Made by a program: the position numbers and the translations under genes. From an uncultured Saprospiraceae bacterium (GTDB lineage Bacteria; Bacteroidota; Bacteroidia; Chitinophagales; Saprospiraceae), in the NCBI GenBank assembly GCA_937927575.1, contig CALBEE010000130.1, positions 1-59,366 on the forward strand: a stretch of 59,366 nt of DNA, in the 5' to 3' direction. The notes under the pieces were generated by a model, which saw only the letters and a program-made list of their open reading frames with translations, had not been told where the DNA came from and ran no database searches. Below are positions 29,168 through 38,485 of the stretch, piece after piece (within the stretch, counting starts at the first letter, position 1; every line of letters starts with the position of its first letter).

Positions 29168-29788
29168 TTATTTGCGTCTAAGATAAAGCGATGTCTCTGG
29201 ACCAAGGCAAAATAGAGCATCTATTATACTAAGACCTTCTACAAATCCATGTCGATCCTCAAATACTTGTGAATAGTCTAAGGTTTCAGATACTTGCGGT
29301 TGATAGTCTTTGAGCCGCTTGTTCCTTAGATCTAGGTAGTCATCATCACTATAGGATTTTTTATAAGTATCGGTGTATAAAAAGACGGTTTCCGATAATT
29401 CACATCTTTTTATCATCAACTTACGCATCTCTTCATTCAAGTTCCAAAGAAGTGTGTGGCGTTTTCGTAGTATTGCTTCTAGTTCAGGATAATAATAATC
29501 AAAATAGGGTGCTGCTCCATATGCAGATCGTATGGCATGCAGCATATCTCCGATCCAGCTATCATGATATGATATTTCCACTTCAAGAATAGATTTGCTG
29601 TCATGCTTCCCCTTTTTGAGAGGAACTGTAAGTGTTATAGGACCATTGACGCCCATGATGATACACTTGTTCCGAAGGCTACGCTTTTGATAGGTTTCAT
29701 TCGCTTCTAAGAGTATCTTGTCTATAGTAGTATAGAGTGCAAAAATAGAAGTTGGTGCTAAGAATTGCGTTTCGTGTACAAGATGCAT
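29168..29788 (-). CDS. WbqC family protein
   Basis: 206 residues, matching the WbqC-like family: an N-terminal HETQFLAPTSIFALY segment, then RCxI-like LRNKCIIMGVNGPITLTVPLKKG near 38-60, and SWIGDMLHAIRSAYGAAPYFDYY near 78-100. Members occur in O-antigen clusters and elsewhere and are suspected to act in amino-sugar modification; the reaction is not settled. It is the first gene of a minus-strand operon with the dynamin-like gene. No glycan cluster is nearby. Confidence 0.75.
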   Translation of the reverse strand: MHLVHETQFLAPTSIFALYTTIDKILLEANETYQKRSLRNKCIIMGVNGPITLTVPLKKGKHDSKSILEVEISYHDSWIGDMLHAIRSAYGAAPYFDYYYPELEAILRKRHTLLWNLNEEMRKLMIKRCELSETVFLYTDTYKKSYSDDDYLDLRNKRLKDYQPQVSETLDYSQVFEDRHGFVEGLSIIDALFCLGPETSLYLRRK

Positions 29789-29830
29789 ATCTGTAAAGGT
29801 AAGGATAGGGTGGATTGTATCATAAAGTGA

Positions 29831-30739
29831 CTATCCCTTCTTTTTCTTTTCTTCTTTCGCTTTTTTCTTCGCTTCTTCAGCGGCTTGCTTTTCTCGCCAT
29901 TCTTTTTTCTTAGCGGCAATCAATGCTTCTCTTGTTTTGGCAACTACTACCTTTTCCTTGTAAATGTTATAAAGGAAGTACGAAAAATTACGTTTTAGTC
30001 CTTTTATCTTTTTCTTAGAATTTAAGGGGATACTTATGAAAAGACCCAAAGCTCCAAAATTGGATCCCAGATTAATATACATGGGTGAGTTGAAATTAGA
30101 TTGTGGAACAGCGTGAAAAAACGCTTCGCCGCCGTTTTCTCCACCAATAAGTTCCGCACGTTGACCATTGATCTTTACTGATCCTCTTTTGCCTTTAGCT
30201 ATAGTTCTTTGAACATACTCATAAGGCATCAATTGAACTTTTCTTCCATTTATCTTAAAAGCTTTGCCTTTCTTGTAGTTATCATCAAATTTTCCAAGAA
30301 CACAAATTAAATTATCAGCCACAATTTTTTCATTGATGTGAATCTGGTCTATTTTCATACGATATAAAGAAATCCAGTATTCGCATAGGACACCTTTAAT
30401 CTTGGAGCTATCTACAGTAATGCTATTTAGACCTAGTGGTAGAGCCATTTCAGCAATTTCACTAAACTGATTATCCAATCTATTTCCTTTAGAACTATTC
30501 GTCCTACAGTGCATTTTTACAAGTGGTTTGGGTTTGTTTTCTAATGCATCTTTGATGTAATATAGACTTTTTGCTTTCGAAGGTGTTAATTGAGAAATAG
30601 CTAAACTATCGAATTCTATTATATTAATAAACGAAGTATAGTCCTTTGGATCATATTGGCTAGAGCCTTCGAATTGAAAGAGAAAACAAAATGATATGAT
30701 GATATAAAATCGTGAGGCTTTAAGTTTGAATGCATTCAT
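29831..30739 (-). CDS. Secreted protein of unknown function with Lys/Glu/Ala tail
   Basis: 302 residues from ATG 30739; a TTG at 30766 would only add nine residues. An N-terminal hydrophobic segment (FYIIISFCFLFQFEGSSQ) acts as signal peptide. The middle has beta-type segments including KINGRKVQLMPYEYVQR and SVKINGQRAELIGGENGGE, and MYINLGSNFGALGLFISIPL near 216-235. The last ~35 residues are a charged helix rich in Lys, Glu and Ala (EEAKKKAKEEKKKKG). No known domain recognised. It follows a lipoprotein gene by 17 bases. Confidence 0.6.
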   Translation of the reverse strand: MNAFKLKASRFYIIISFCFLFQFEGSSQYDPKDYTSFINIIEFDSLAISQLTPSKAKSLYYIKDALENKPKPLVKMHCRTNSSKGNRLDNQFSEIAEMALPLGLNSITVDSSKIKGVLCEYWISLYRMKIDQIHINEKIVADNLICVLGKFDDNYKKGKAFKINGRKVQLMPYEYVQRTIAKGKRGSVKINGQRAELIGGENGGEAFFHAVPQSNFNSPMYINLGSNFGALGLFISIPLNSKKKIKGLKRNFSYFLYNIYKEKVVVAKTREALIAAKKKEWREKQAAEEAKKKAKEEKKKKG

Positions 30740-30756
30740 ATGTAATAATTTTCTAT

Positions 30757-31236
30757 TCAGTAACAAGGCGTTTCTCGGTATCCATCTCCCACTACAGTCT
30801 GATCATGATCAATAGTAAAATTGAATTCTTCACCATCTTTCTTTCTAATATATTTTGCATAATCCCAATTTCCGGAATGTCTAAATTCGTAAGTGCCAGT
30901 CTCCTTGCCCATATCCACTTCCGTATATATAGTCTTGGTTGCTGGATGACCCGGAGTGATGATGACCTCATCAACATAGGTTAAGGGAATAGCTTGTAAT
31001 TGCCCCTTATATTTAACTTCTAATGCATTACCATAGGTATCAAAACTCACTGACATTTGAAGGTCTTTAATTTCATCACCTCGAAAGCAAATATAATGAT
31101 CAATATCTCCAGCCTTCTTTGCAACTACGGTATCTGTATCGCTAGTCTTAACTATCGTAGTGGTATTGTTTGGTTTACAAGCCACGATTCCCACTATCAA
31201 TGAGGCTATGATTAAGAGGTAGGTCGTTATTTTCAC
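30757..31236 (-). CDS. Hypothetical lipoprotein
   Basis: 159 residues, starting at GTG. Signal peptide with lipobox VAC (Cys20). The mature part starts with a Thr-rich stretch and continues as beta-rich DHYICFRGDEIKDLQMSVSF and GKETGTYEFRHSGNWDYAKY. It contains two further Cys (in ICF and near the C-terminal TPCY). Family unknown. The next gene, also exported, follows after 17 bases, so the two probably form an operon. Confidence 0.6.
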   Translation of the reverse strand: MKITTYLLIIASLIVGIVACKPNNTTTIVKTSDTDTVVAKKAGDIDHYICFRGDEIKDLQMSVSFDTYGNALEVKYKGQLQAIPLTYVDEVIITPGHPATKTIYTEVDMGKETGTYEFRHSGNWDYAKYIRKKDGEEFNFTIDHDQTVVGDGYRETPCY

Positions 31237-31394
31237 TAGAGCGTTTTAGGTAGATTTTGATTGAATATTTCACTAACGAAGATAATGATTATGTAATTAT
31301 CTTAAAATACTATTTTCTAAAGGGAAAAATAGGATCAGTGTATTTCATCCCTTTATTCATAACTTTCTTATCTATGCAATGTTATTAAAAGCAT

Positions 31395-32258
31395 ATGAAA
31401 GACTACCTCAACTTAGTAAAGTTCTCTCACACGATTTTTGCACTTCCTTTTGCATTGGTAGGTTATTTTTTGGCTATTAACCTCCCTAACTATAGTTTTC
31501 AATGGAAGACTTTCGTATTAGTATTACTTTGTATGATTTTTGCGCGAAATGCGGCTATGGCCTTTAACCGATATCTAGATCGAGATATTGATGGCCAAAA
31601 TCCTCGTACCGCAGTTAGAGAGATACCTTCTGGAATACTAAGTGCCCACAGTGTCCGTATTTTTGTGATTATCAATGTGTTGGCTTTTATTGCGACTACT
31701 TATTTCATTAATTCTATTTGTTTATTTCTTAGTCCAATTGCTATCGGAATAGTCTTGTTTTATAGTTACACTAAGCGATTTACCTTCCTTTGCCATGTTG
31801 TATTGGGTTTGGGCCTCTCTTTAGCACCGATTGGAGCCTTTCTCGCGGTGACAGGTGTATTTGATTGGATACCGATAATATATGGAGCTTCCGTAATGCT
31901 TTGGGTAGCAGGTTTTGATATTATATATGCGATGCAAGATGTTGAGTTTGATCTTTCGTTGGGACTCAAATCTACTCCTGTTAAGTTAGGAAAAAGTGGA
32001 GCCATGATGCTTTCGTATGTATTTCATATTATATGCTCAGGATTGATGTTGTTGGCTGCTTTTACAGTGACGCTCAATTATTTAGATGCGGGTTGGCTAA
32101 TATGGACAGGTACCGCCATTTTCATTGCTTTATTGATTTATCAACATACCATAGTAAGCGTGAATGATCTCAGTAGAGTCAATTTAGCCTTTTTCACTAC
32201 TAATGGCATTGCCAGTGTTGTATTTGGTAGCCTCGTGATTATCGATTTAATGTTCTAA
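31395..32258 (+). CDS. UbiA family prenyltransferase (4-hydroxybenzoate polyprenyltransferase-like)
   Basis: 287 residues with about eight membrane helices. Both Asp-rich motifs of the UbiA superfamily are present: NRYLDRDIDG near 58-67 (NxxxDxxxD) and DIIYAMQDVEFD near 176-187 (DxxYxxxDxxxD), which bind the prenyl diphosphate through Mg2+. The start MKDYLNLVKFSHTIFALPF and the RTAVREIPSG stretch fit the UbiA-like subgroup seen in bacteria without ubiquinone, which serves the futalosine route to menaquinone as MqnP. That assignment is inferred; no other quinone gene is in the window. Confidence 0.85.
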   Translation: MKDYLNLVKFSHTIFALPFALVGYFLAINLPNYSFQWKTFVLVLLCMIFARNAAMAFNRYLDRDIDGQNPRTAVREIPSGILSAHSVRIFVIINVLAFIATTYFINSICLFLSPIAIGIVLFYSYTKRFTFLCHVVLGLGLSLAPIGAFLAVTGVFDWIPIIYGASVMLWVAGFDIIYAMQDVEFDLSLGLKSTPVKLGKSGAMMLSYVFHIICSGLMLLAAFTVTLNYLDAGWLIWTGTAIFIALLIYQHTIVSVNDLSRVNLAFFTTNGIASVVFGSLVIIDLMF

Positions 32259-32542
32259 TCTCTTTTTCAATCTATTTCTACTGGTGAGGTATATGCCTAA
32301 AGGTCTGTCTATAAGCTAGTTATTTGTCAAATTATGTCATTTAAGCCTAAGAATGCTCTAAGAGGTTAATTTAGAGCGAGTTATTACTATATTAGATGTC
32401 TAAATAGTTTGCATCAGAATGCTGATAGTCGAGCGATTTATAATTATTTATGCTTTTTATTAGAATATCGATTACCTTTTTTTTTCTCGCGGTATCTATT
32501 ATTGATAATCTAATAATACTTACACCTTTTAAAATTTTAAAA

Positions 32543-33502
32543 ATGAATACAAGATTTAATTTTTTAGTGCAGTTTGCACTTATTGCTATGTTTTTTAGTT
32601 TTTCTCACTATAGCAATGCACAATTTAGAGGAGGAGCAAGTACTGTTTCTACTCTCGGTGATCAAGGAGGTCATGGTAATGATGAGCCTTGTTTCTCCCC
32701 ATCAGATTCTGTCTTTGTCGATTTGGTAATGAGTTTCGAAACCTTGAATGTCGGTGGTGCATTTGATGATGTTCATGGAGATTTCCAAATTGATTTGATG
32801 GATTTTGATTTTGGTTGTAATCTTTTCGTCGGAGTTACATCAAATACAACGAATCATACTTCATATATATCTCTATCGAATGTAGAAACTGTTGATTTAA
32901 ATACTGAGAATGTTGCTTTCCTTGGAAATACAGTAAACGAGAGAATAGCTTTATTAGAAATTGCTCTTCCAACACCAAAATTAGAAACGGATTGTATTTC
33001 TGGAAAAAGATTTGAAAAGCAAATATTTACGTTAGACTTATATTGCTTTGATGGAAACGAATATAGTCCCCTGGATCCTTGTGATTATGATGATTTCTTT
33101 TTTGAAGAGTTTCTAGATGACAATTGTTCATTAGCTTATGAGGTTGAAGTTTCTATTTGCTGTTTAAATCTGGATGAAGAAGGTAGTGGTGATATTCGAA
33201 ATGGCTTAATATCTGCAATTGATGAAGAGGTTAATGCTTTACTAATCAACAAGAATAATCTGTTAGTAACTAATTTCGATGTTAATGGGAAAGGAGAAAA
33301 TATTCAGTCTAATTCTGCTTTTCAATTGGCAAAATATAATATTTATGATACTAGAGGATCACTGATTTTTAGCGGAGAAAAATTATTAAATCAAGATGAG
33401 CAAGTGGAAATCGAGATAGCTCATTTAAACCAAGGTATATATATATGTAGGATTGTAATTGAGGATGCACTTATTGTGTCTACTAGGTTTGTTAAAATGT
33501 AA
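32543..33502 (+). CDS. T9SS-secreted Asp/Cys-containing protein
   Basis: 319 residues from ATG 32543, where a proper signal peptide begins (FNFLVQFALIAMFFSFSHYSNAQ); an upstream ATG at 32450 would add 31 residues before it. The mature part has acidic stretches (DVHGDFQIDLMDFDFGC; DPCDYDDFFFEEFLDD) and several Cys, with no recognised domain. The last ~65 residues, YNIYDTRGSLIFSGEKLL to GIYICRIVIEDA and a final VSTRFVKM, are a type A T9SS sorting domain. It lies 47 bases before the ATG of the exported CHAT-domain gene and probably shares its transcript. Confidence 0.7.
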   Translation: MNTRFNFLVQFALIAMFFSFSHYSNAQFRGGASTVSTLGDQGGHGNDEPCFSPSDSVFVDLVMSFETLNVGGAFDDVHGDFQIDLMDFDFGCNLFVGVTSNTTNHTSYISLSNVETVDLNTENVAFLGNTVNERIALLEIALPTPKLETDCISGKRFEKQIFTLDLYCFDGNEYSPLDPCDYDDFFFEEFLDDNCSLAYEVEVSICCLNLDEEGSGDIRNGLISAIDEEVNALLINKNNLLVTNFDVNGKGENIQSNSAFQLAKYNIYDTRGSLIFSGEKLLNQDEQVEIEIAHLNQGIYICRIVIEDALIVSTRFVKM

Positions 33503-33549
33503 TTTGTTTAAGATTAAATTCAATTCGTTTATTTTGAAATAAATTGATT

Positions 33550-36339
33550 ATGAAAAGGAATCTTAAATTATTGTATATAATTTTAAGCAGTGCTTTATCG
33601 CTGTGTGCTCAATCGAACGAAACTTCGAGAACATCAATTTATTTGGATAGTTTAAATGTTCATGGTTGGGGAGCAAACGAAAATTATATAGAAAATTTAG
33701 ATAGATTATCTGAAATTGCATTTTCGGAAGATAGTTTTAGAATTTATGAACTGTGTCGAACCTCGGTTAATATAGTATATAGGGAGTTGAAGGATTATAC
33801 TGGTTTAATTTCTTCAATCAATTTATCAGAAGAGTATGAAGAAGGTGACGTTGCAAGTCAAAGTTTTAAAGTTTCAATATTAAATGAACGAGCTATTCTT
33901 TCAAGATTTACAGGTGACTTTAGAGATGTTGTTGATATTAGACTTGATGCAATAGAGATAGCAATGGGAATTGAAGAACATGAAATTGAGTTAGCTACTA
34001 TGTATGGCAATATCGTAGTTGATTATTTTTCACTTGGCGATTTAGTGAAATCAAAGGAGTATTGTGATAAAGGATTGGAACTCATAGAGGAATTGGATGG
34101 GTTTCACTACGAAAGGGCTTTTTTTTATCATGGTATTGCAAAAATATTTCTCAGAAAAAAAATGTATAATGAGGCTGTTAACTTTTTTAATAAGGCTGAC
34201 GCCTCATTGTTTTTAGAAAGAGATAAAGTAGAGGGAGTTAAGAGACTTGAAATTGATAATTGCCTTTTGAAAGCTGAAACTAAAATTAGATTAAGTCAAT
34301 TTATTGATGCTAGAGAATTATTGAGTTCTGTAGTTGAATTGCAAAAGCATACGGATTTTCGAATTTATAGATTGTATGAAGTCAAATCGATTTATCATTT
34401 GGCTTTAAAAGAGTATTCAGAAGGTTATCGCAATATTCAAAAATCAATAGAGAGTCTGGAAAATAAGGATATATTAGATTCTGAATATTCAGTTTTGTCT
34501 AGAATGTACATGAATCTATCATTTTATTATTTAGAGATTAATGAATTAATAAATAGTCTTAATGCATTAGAGCAAGGATTGTTGTATTTTAGAACAGAAG
34601 AAGATTCAATTAATTATGATTATGGATATTCTGAATTAGCAATTGATATGTTAATAATGAAAAATTCTTTGTGTGCTAGAATTTACATTGAAAATAAACT
34701 AGAATCTGATTACGAACAAATGGTTAAGAATTTTAAAGAAACTACAAATGTAATTGCCAATATAAGAAAAAAAATTATTCAGAAAGAATCCAAATTTGAA
34801 ATCCTAGAAAAATCGATTCCTTTCTACGATACATTTTTGAACGCTGTCTTTGAGCATTATAAAGGGACTTATTTTGACTTAGATAAAAACTTGATTTTCG
34901 ATGCAGTAAATCAAACTAAATCCGCAATTCTCAGTGATAAAGTAAATTATAAAAATCTAATTAATGATCCTAATCTACCACCTTTACTAATCCGTAAAGA
35001 AAAAGATCTCAGACTCAAAAGAGCTTTATACAAAAAGCAAGTAAAGAAAATAGAATCACAAGATTCTATAGATGTGGATCAATTGGCTGCTTTTAAAGAT
35101 AGCCTCTTTAGGTTTAATCAAGACTATGATATATTAGACAAGCGCATACGAGAAGCTAAAGAAGAAGTAACTGGTTGGAATCTAAATGATGATATCGATT
35201 TGGATCAATTGTCCCAGCTAATGAAGCAGGATGAAATGATGATAGATTATTATGTTTCTGATGAGTACATTTACTATGTGGCGATATGGAATGGAGAAAC
35301 CTTCGTGGATAGAGTATTGTTGGAAAGTGTCAAAGATGATATTATAAACTTTGTAGATTATATATCGCAACCGCCAACAGCTAATAATCAATTGAATGTT
35401 GTAGCGTTATCTGATAATATTTTTTCATCCTTATTAGAGCCATATATAGAAAATAGATCTTCTGTAAAATCGCTAAGAATACTTCCGAGTGGATTATTAA
35501 ACGCTTTACCATTTGAAGCATTAAGCTATGAAGAGGAAGGTATAACGAAGTATCTAGTAGAGGATTGTCCAATACTATATTCAGTTTCAAGATCACAATT
35601 GCTACAGAAAGAAGAATTATCATCCTCACATAATATAATGGCCCTAGCTCCAAAATTTGAGTCAGATATTATATCCGACACCAGGTATGCCTGTGATGGA
35701 GCAGAATTATCCAATCTCAAATATGCACAAGAAGAAGTGGGATATATTCAAAATGCCTACGCTGTAACTAATAATGATTCTATAAGTGCTAGCTATTTTC
35801 TTGAGAATATTTCAAACAATGATATCTGCCATTTAGCTACACATGGCTGTGTCAATGCGTCAGATCCTATGCTAAGTGAGATCTTCTTTAATGATCAACC
35901 CGTAACAGGATATGATGTTATGAACTTAGATACAGATCTATCCTTGATGTTTCTTAGTGCATGTAATACAGCAAGGGGAGAGGATGTACAAGGGGAAGGC
36001 GTTATTGGTTTGACAAGTGGTTTCTTTGAAGCTGGTGTGCGTAATATGATTTCGAGCTTATGGTCAATAGATGATTTAGCTTCTTCGCAAATCGTAAAAG
36101 GATTTTATAAGAATGTGAAAGAAGGAGATACATACAGCCAAGCACTTAGAGCCTCAAAATTGGAATATCTAGAATCGGCTGATAAGCTCAGATCTCATCC
36201 GTATTATTGGGCTGGATTAGTACAAATAGGAGCTGGAGTGACAATAGAGAAATCTCAACCTTGGTGGTTGTATTTGGGGGGATTTGGGCTTCTGGGAATA
36301 GGATATTTGTTCTGGAGAAAAAAGCAATTAAGCACCTAA
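33550..36339 (+). CDS. Exported TPR-CHAT caspase-like protein
   Basis: 929 residues from ATG 33550 (a TTG at 33544 is less likely). Signal peptide LKLLYIILSSALSLCAQ; helical TPR-like region about 40-400; a charged helical linker to about 530; C-terminal CHAT domain (about 570-895) with catalytic His in ATHGC (His765) and Cys in LSACNTARG (Cys805), then FFEAGVRNMISSLWSIDD and HPYYWAGLVQIG. A final membrane helix (WWLYLGGFGLLGIGYLFW) is followed by RKKQ, so the bulk should face the periplasm with the tail in the cytoplasm. CHAT proteins are caspase-like peptidases that cut specific partners when TPRs sense a trigger. The gene before it encodes a secreted protein of unknown role, a possible partner. 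Confidence 0.85.
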   Translation: MKRNLKLLYIILSSALSLCAQSNETSRTSIYLDSLNVHGWGANENYIENLDRLSEIAFSEDSFRIYELCRTSVNIVYRELKDYTGLISSINLSEEYEEGDVASQSFKVSILNERAILSRFTGDFRDVVDIRLDAIEIAMGIEEHEIELATMYGNIVVDYFSLGDLVKSKEYCDKGLELIEELDGFHYERAFFYHGIAKIFLRKKMYNEAVNFFNKADASLFLERDKVEGVKRLEIDNCLLKAETKIRLSQFIDARELLSSVVELQKHTDFRIYRLYEVKSIYHLALKEYSEGYRNIQKSIESLENKDILDSEYSVLSRMYMNLSFYYLEINELINSLNALEQGLLYFRTEEDSINYDYGYSELAIDMLIMKNSLCARIYIENKLESDYEQMVKNFKETTNVIANIRKKIIQKESKFEILEKSIPFYDTFLNAVFEHYKGTYFDLDKNLIFDAVNQTKSAILSDKVNYKNLINDPNLPPLLIRKEKDLRLKRALYKKQVKKIESQDSIDVDQLAAFKDSLFRFNQDYDILDKRIREAKEEVTGWNLNDDIDLDQLSQLMKQDEMMIDYYVSDEYIYYVAIWNGETFVDRVLLESVKDDIINFVDYISQPPTANNQLNVVALSDNIFSSLLEPYIENRSSVKSLRILPSGLLNALPFEALSYEEEGITKYLVEDCPILYSVSRSQLLQKEELSSSHNIMALAPKFESDIISDTRYACDGAELSNLKYAQEEVGYIQNAYAVTNNDSISASYFLENISNNDICHLATHGCVNASDPMLSEIFFNDQPVTGYDVMNLDTDLSLMFLSACNTARGEDVQGEGVIGLTSGFFEAGVRNMISSLWSIDDLASSQIVKGFYKNVKEGDTYSQALRASKLEYLESADKLRSHPYYWAGLVQIGAGVTIEKSQPWWLYLGGFGLLGIGYLFWRKKQLST

Positions 36340-36383
36340 GTCACTAAACCCATAAAGCACTAAACACCTTATTGCGTTACAAA

Positions 36384-36707
36384 TTAAATCTCAGCATTTA
36401 CGCGAGCATTTCTCAGCTCAGAAAGCGCATGTAAATCATTTTGCGCTTTTGCAACAGCAATGCCTTCATCATAAATTCTAAGTGCCTTTTCTGTTTCATC
36501 AATCTCAGTATAGATATAAGCGAGGTGATAATATAATCCTACATAATCTGGATCGTCTTCCTTTAAGGCTTCGAACTTTTCTATGGCAGTTTGAAGATCG
36601 CCTAATTTTTCGTATTCCTTAGCTATGGCATATTTAACGAAGCTATCTTGAGGATCTTCGGCTAATAATTCTTTAAGATATACGAGTCTATCTGAGTTTG
36701 AAGACAT
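36384..36707 (-). CDS. Small TPR protein
   Basis: 107 residues, no signal peptide. About three TPR units: RLVYLKELLAEDPQDSFVKY, AIAKEYEKLGDLQTAIEKFE and LAYIYTEIDETEKALRIYDEG with spaced small and large residues (A..Y...G....A...F). Likely a cytoplasmic scaffold; partner unknown. A TAnnTTTG element lies just upstream. Confidence 0.75.
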   Translation of the reverse strand: MSSNSDRLVYLKELLAEDPQDSFVKYAIAKEYEKLGDLQTAIEKFEALKEDDPDYVGLYYHLAYIYTEIDETEKALRIYDEGIAVAKAQNDLHALSELRNARVNAEI

Positions 36708-36732
36708 GAGTTTATTATGTGTATGAATGGAA

Positions 36733-36760
36733 CAAAGATAAGTGATTAAAAAATGGCCAA
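36733..36760 (-). promoter_or_regulatory. Promoter of the small TPR gene
   Basis: On the minus strand TATCTTTG (36733-36740) fits TAnnTTTG, with TTG at 36758-36760 as the -33 part, spacing 17. It ends about 26 bases before the ATG at 36707. Confidence 0.5.
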
Positions 36761-36801
36761 CCTAATTTACTTAGATTGACCATGGATATTATTTCATTCT
36801 A

Positions 36802-37350
36802 TTAGAGGAACATCGAGAAATTAACGTTGAAAGTGGTAATAGCATCATCTTCATTTCCAAAAAATCCAATCGAAGGCTCTAAATTAATGTTATCCGCTAA
36901 CCCAATTCCATAACCCACTGTAAATGTTCCGAAACTGGTATTATTACCTCCAGTACCAAAGCGACCCAAACTTACATCTATTGGAACTTTGCCTATGATA
37001 TAATATTTTGCTCCTATAGCCAATGAGGTGATACTCGTCCCTCCATCACCCAGATTAGAGTAGTTTAGTTTTAAAGCAAAATTTTGACTGATAAAGTACC
37101 CTCCATTAAAGCCGAGGCCAGAGAATGTATCTTCTCCTTCCGATATAGAAGAAAGTCCTGTTGCACCTCCTATGGGTAATCCTCCGAATAGATTATAACC
37201 TGTTTCTATAAGTATTCGACCTTTTCTATCAAAAGTCTCCGTTTCTACTTCTTCCGTTTCTTTAAATATTTTGTTTGATCTATCTTTTTTTTGAGCACAA
37301 AGGATTGTTGCGCTGAATGCAAACAGCAATACGAAAATTGATTTTTTCAT
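36802..37350 (-). CDS. Outer-membrane beta-barrel protein
   Basis: 182 residues with signal peptide (SIFVLLFAFSATILCAQ). The mature part has a basic, acidic-mixed start (KKDRSNKIFKETEEVETETFD) and then alternating barrel strands: GRILIETGYNLFGG, NFALKLNYSNLGDG, SLAIGAKYYIIGKVPIDVSL, FTVGYGIGLADNINLEPSIGFF, ending TTFNVNFSMFL with the aromatic end residue favoured by the BAM machinery. OmpW/OmpX-like size, but function is unknown. Confidence 0.65.
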   Translation of the reverse strand: MKKSIFVLLFAFSATILCAQKKDRSNKIFKETEEVETETFDRKGRILIETGYNLFGGLPIGGATGLSSISEGEDTFSGLGFNGGYFISQNFALKLNYSNLGDGGTSITSLAIGAKYYIIGKVPIDVSLGRFGTGGNNTSFGTFTVGYGIGLADNINLEPSIGFFGNEDDAITTFNVNFSMFL

Positions 37351-37557
37351 TTGATTTGATTTTAGGTGAAACTAATTGATAGCAAAACAGTTAGAGTTTT
37401 CCTGAATTGCTTTCACATAGATAGTATTAATTACTGATCTATAGTTTTAACATTAATAAAAACTCTCCTAATTAAATGCTAATACAGTTTTTGCATGGAA
37501 AAAGAAGCTTTCGGACAATAAAAATTTAACTCTGAGTTTAATTTTCTAAAAATGCAT

Positions 37558-37565
37558 TATATTTG
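37558..37565 (+). promoter_or_regulatory. Distal -7 element upstream of etfBA
   Basis: TATATTTG matches TAnnTTTG, followed by CAAC. No clear -33 TTTG at the usual distance. It lies about 120 bases before the etfB ATG. Confidence 0.4.
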
Positions 37566-37632
37566 CAACTCAAATGGAAGCATGTAGTTATGATTATGAC
37601 AATCGAATAGCATAAGAAGTGATATTGCAACT

Positions 37633-37640
37633 TATATTTG
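37633..37640 (+). promoter_or_regulatory. Proximal -7 element upstream of etfBA
   Basis: A second exact TATATTTG, 75 bases after the first and about 45 bases before the ATG at 37685. The -33 part is not clear. Of the two it gives the more usual leader length. Confidence 0.45.
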
Positions 37641-37684
37641 CGACCAAATTAATAGACATTATCAAATCACGATAAATATTTAAT

Positions 37685-38428
37685 ATGAAGCTGTTAGTAT
37701 GTATAAGCAGGACTCCAGAGACCACTGCGAAAATCAGTTTTACCGAAAACGATACTCAATTCAATACAGATGGAGTACAATATATTCTCAATCCATATGA
37801 TGAATGGTACGCCTTAGTAAGGGCGATAGAACTAAAAGAGCAGTTAGGTGGATCGGTTACTGTGATTAATGTCGGTGGTGCAGCAAATGATATAATCATT
37901 CGTAAAGCATTATCTATAGGTGCTGATGATGCGGTCAGAGTAGATGCTGAAAATGTAGGATCCGCTTTATTTGTGGCAAAGCAAATCGCAGCGCATGCTG
38001 AAGGAGCTGGTTATGATATGATATTCACTGGTAAAGAGACTATTGATTATAATGGATCTGAAGTAGGAAGTATGGTAGCCGAATTATTGGATTTACCATA
38101 TATATCTTATGCATCCCACCTTGAAATGGATGGAGAAACGGCGGTAATTACGAGAGATATTGAGGGTGGAGTAGAAGTAGCATCAGTAAGTGGAGCATGT
38201 GTCGTATCTGCAGCAAAAGGTCTAGCAGAACAACGTATACCGAATATGAAAGGTATTATGATGTCAAAGCGTAAACCTCTAAATGTTGTTCCTGCGGTAG
38301 AGGTAAATGCACATGTAGAGACAGTAAAATACTCTTTACCGGAAGCTAAGACGGGTGTCAAATTAGTAGATCCGGAAAACATGGATGAATTGGTAAGATT
38401 GCTTCATGAAGAGGCAAAGGCTATATAA
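37685..38428 (+). CDS. etfB: Electron transfer flavoprotein subunit beta
   Basis: 247 residues, the usual size. EtfB holds AMP and, with EtfA, carries electrons from acyl-CoA dehydrogenases to the quinone pool. Seen: N-terminal MKLLVCISRTPETTAKI, NPYDEWYALVRAIELKE near 38-54, KALSIGADDAVRVD near 75-88, FTGKETIDYNGSEVGSMVAE near 115-134 and the C-terminal MKGIMMSKRKPLN. It is followed by etfA after 57 bases; the pair is a classic operon. Confidence 0.93.
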   Translation: MKLLVCISRTPETTAKISFTENDTQFNTDGVQYILNPYDEWYALVRAIELKEQLGGSVTVINVGGAANDIIIRKALSIGADDAVRVDAENVGSALFVAKQIAAHAEGAGYDMIFTGKETIDYNGSEVGSMVAELLDLPYISYASHLEMDGETAVITRDIEGGVEVASVSGACVVSAAKGLAEQRIPNMKGIMMSKRKPLNVVPAVEVNAHVETVKYSLPEAKTGVKLVDPENMDELVRLLHEEAKAI

Positions 38429-38485
38429 GCTAATCCAACATTCTCATTGTACAATCATTTTGAATAAGATAAAACAAGATATATC

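Larger units (their letters stand above)
37351..37684. other. 334-base divergent intergenic region
   Basis: It separates the minus-strand barrel gene from etfB. Besides the two -7 elements described separately I see no gene, repeat or RNA. Confidence 0.5.

Noticed and set aside
32450-32542. Upstream ATG adding 31 residues to the T9SS protein
   Set aside because: The proper signal peptide begins at 32543; the extension would place a second hydrophobic stretch before it.
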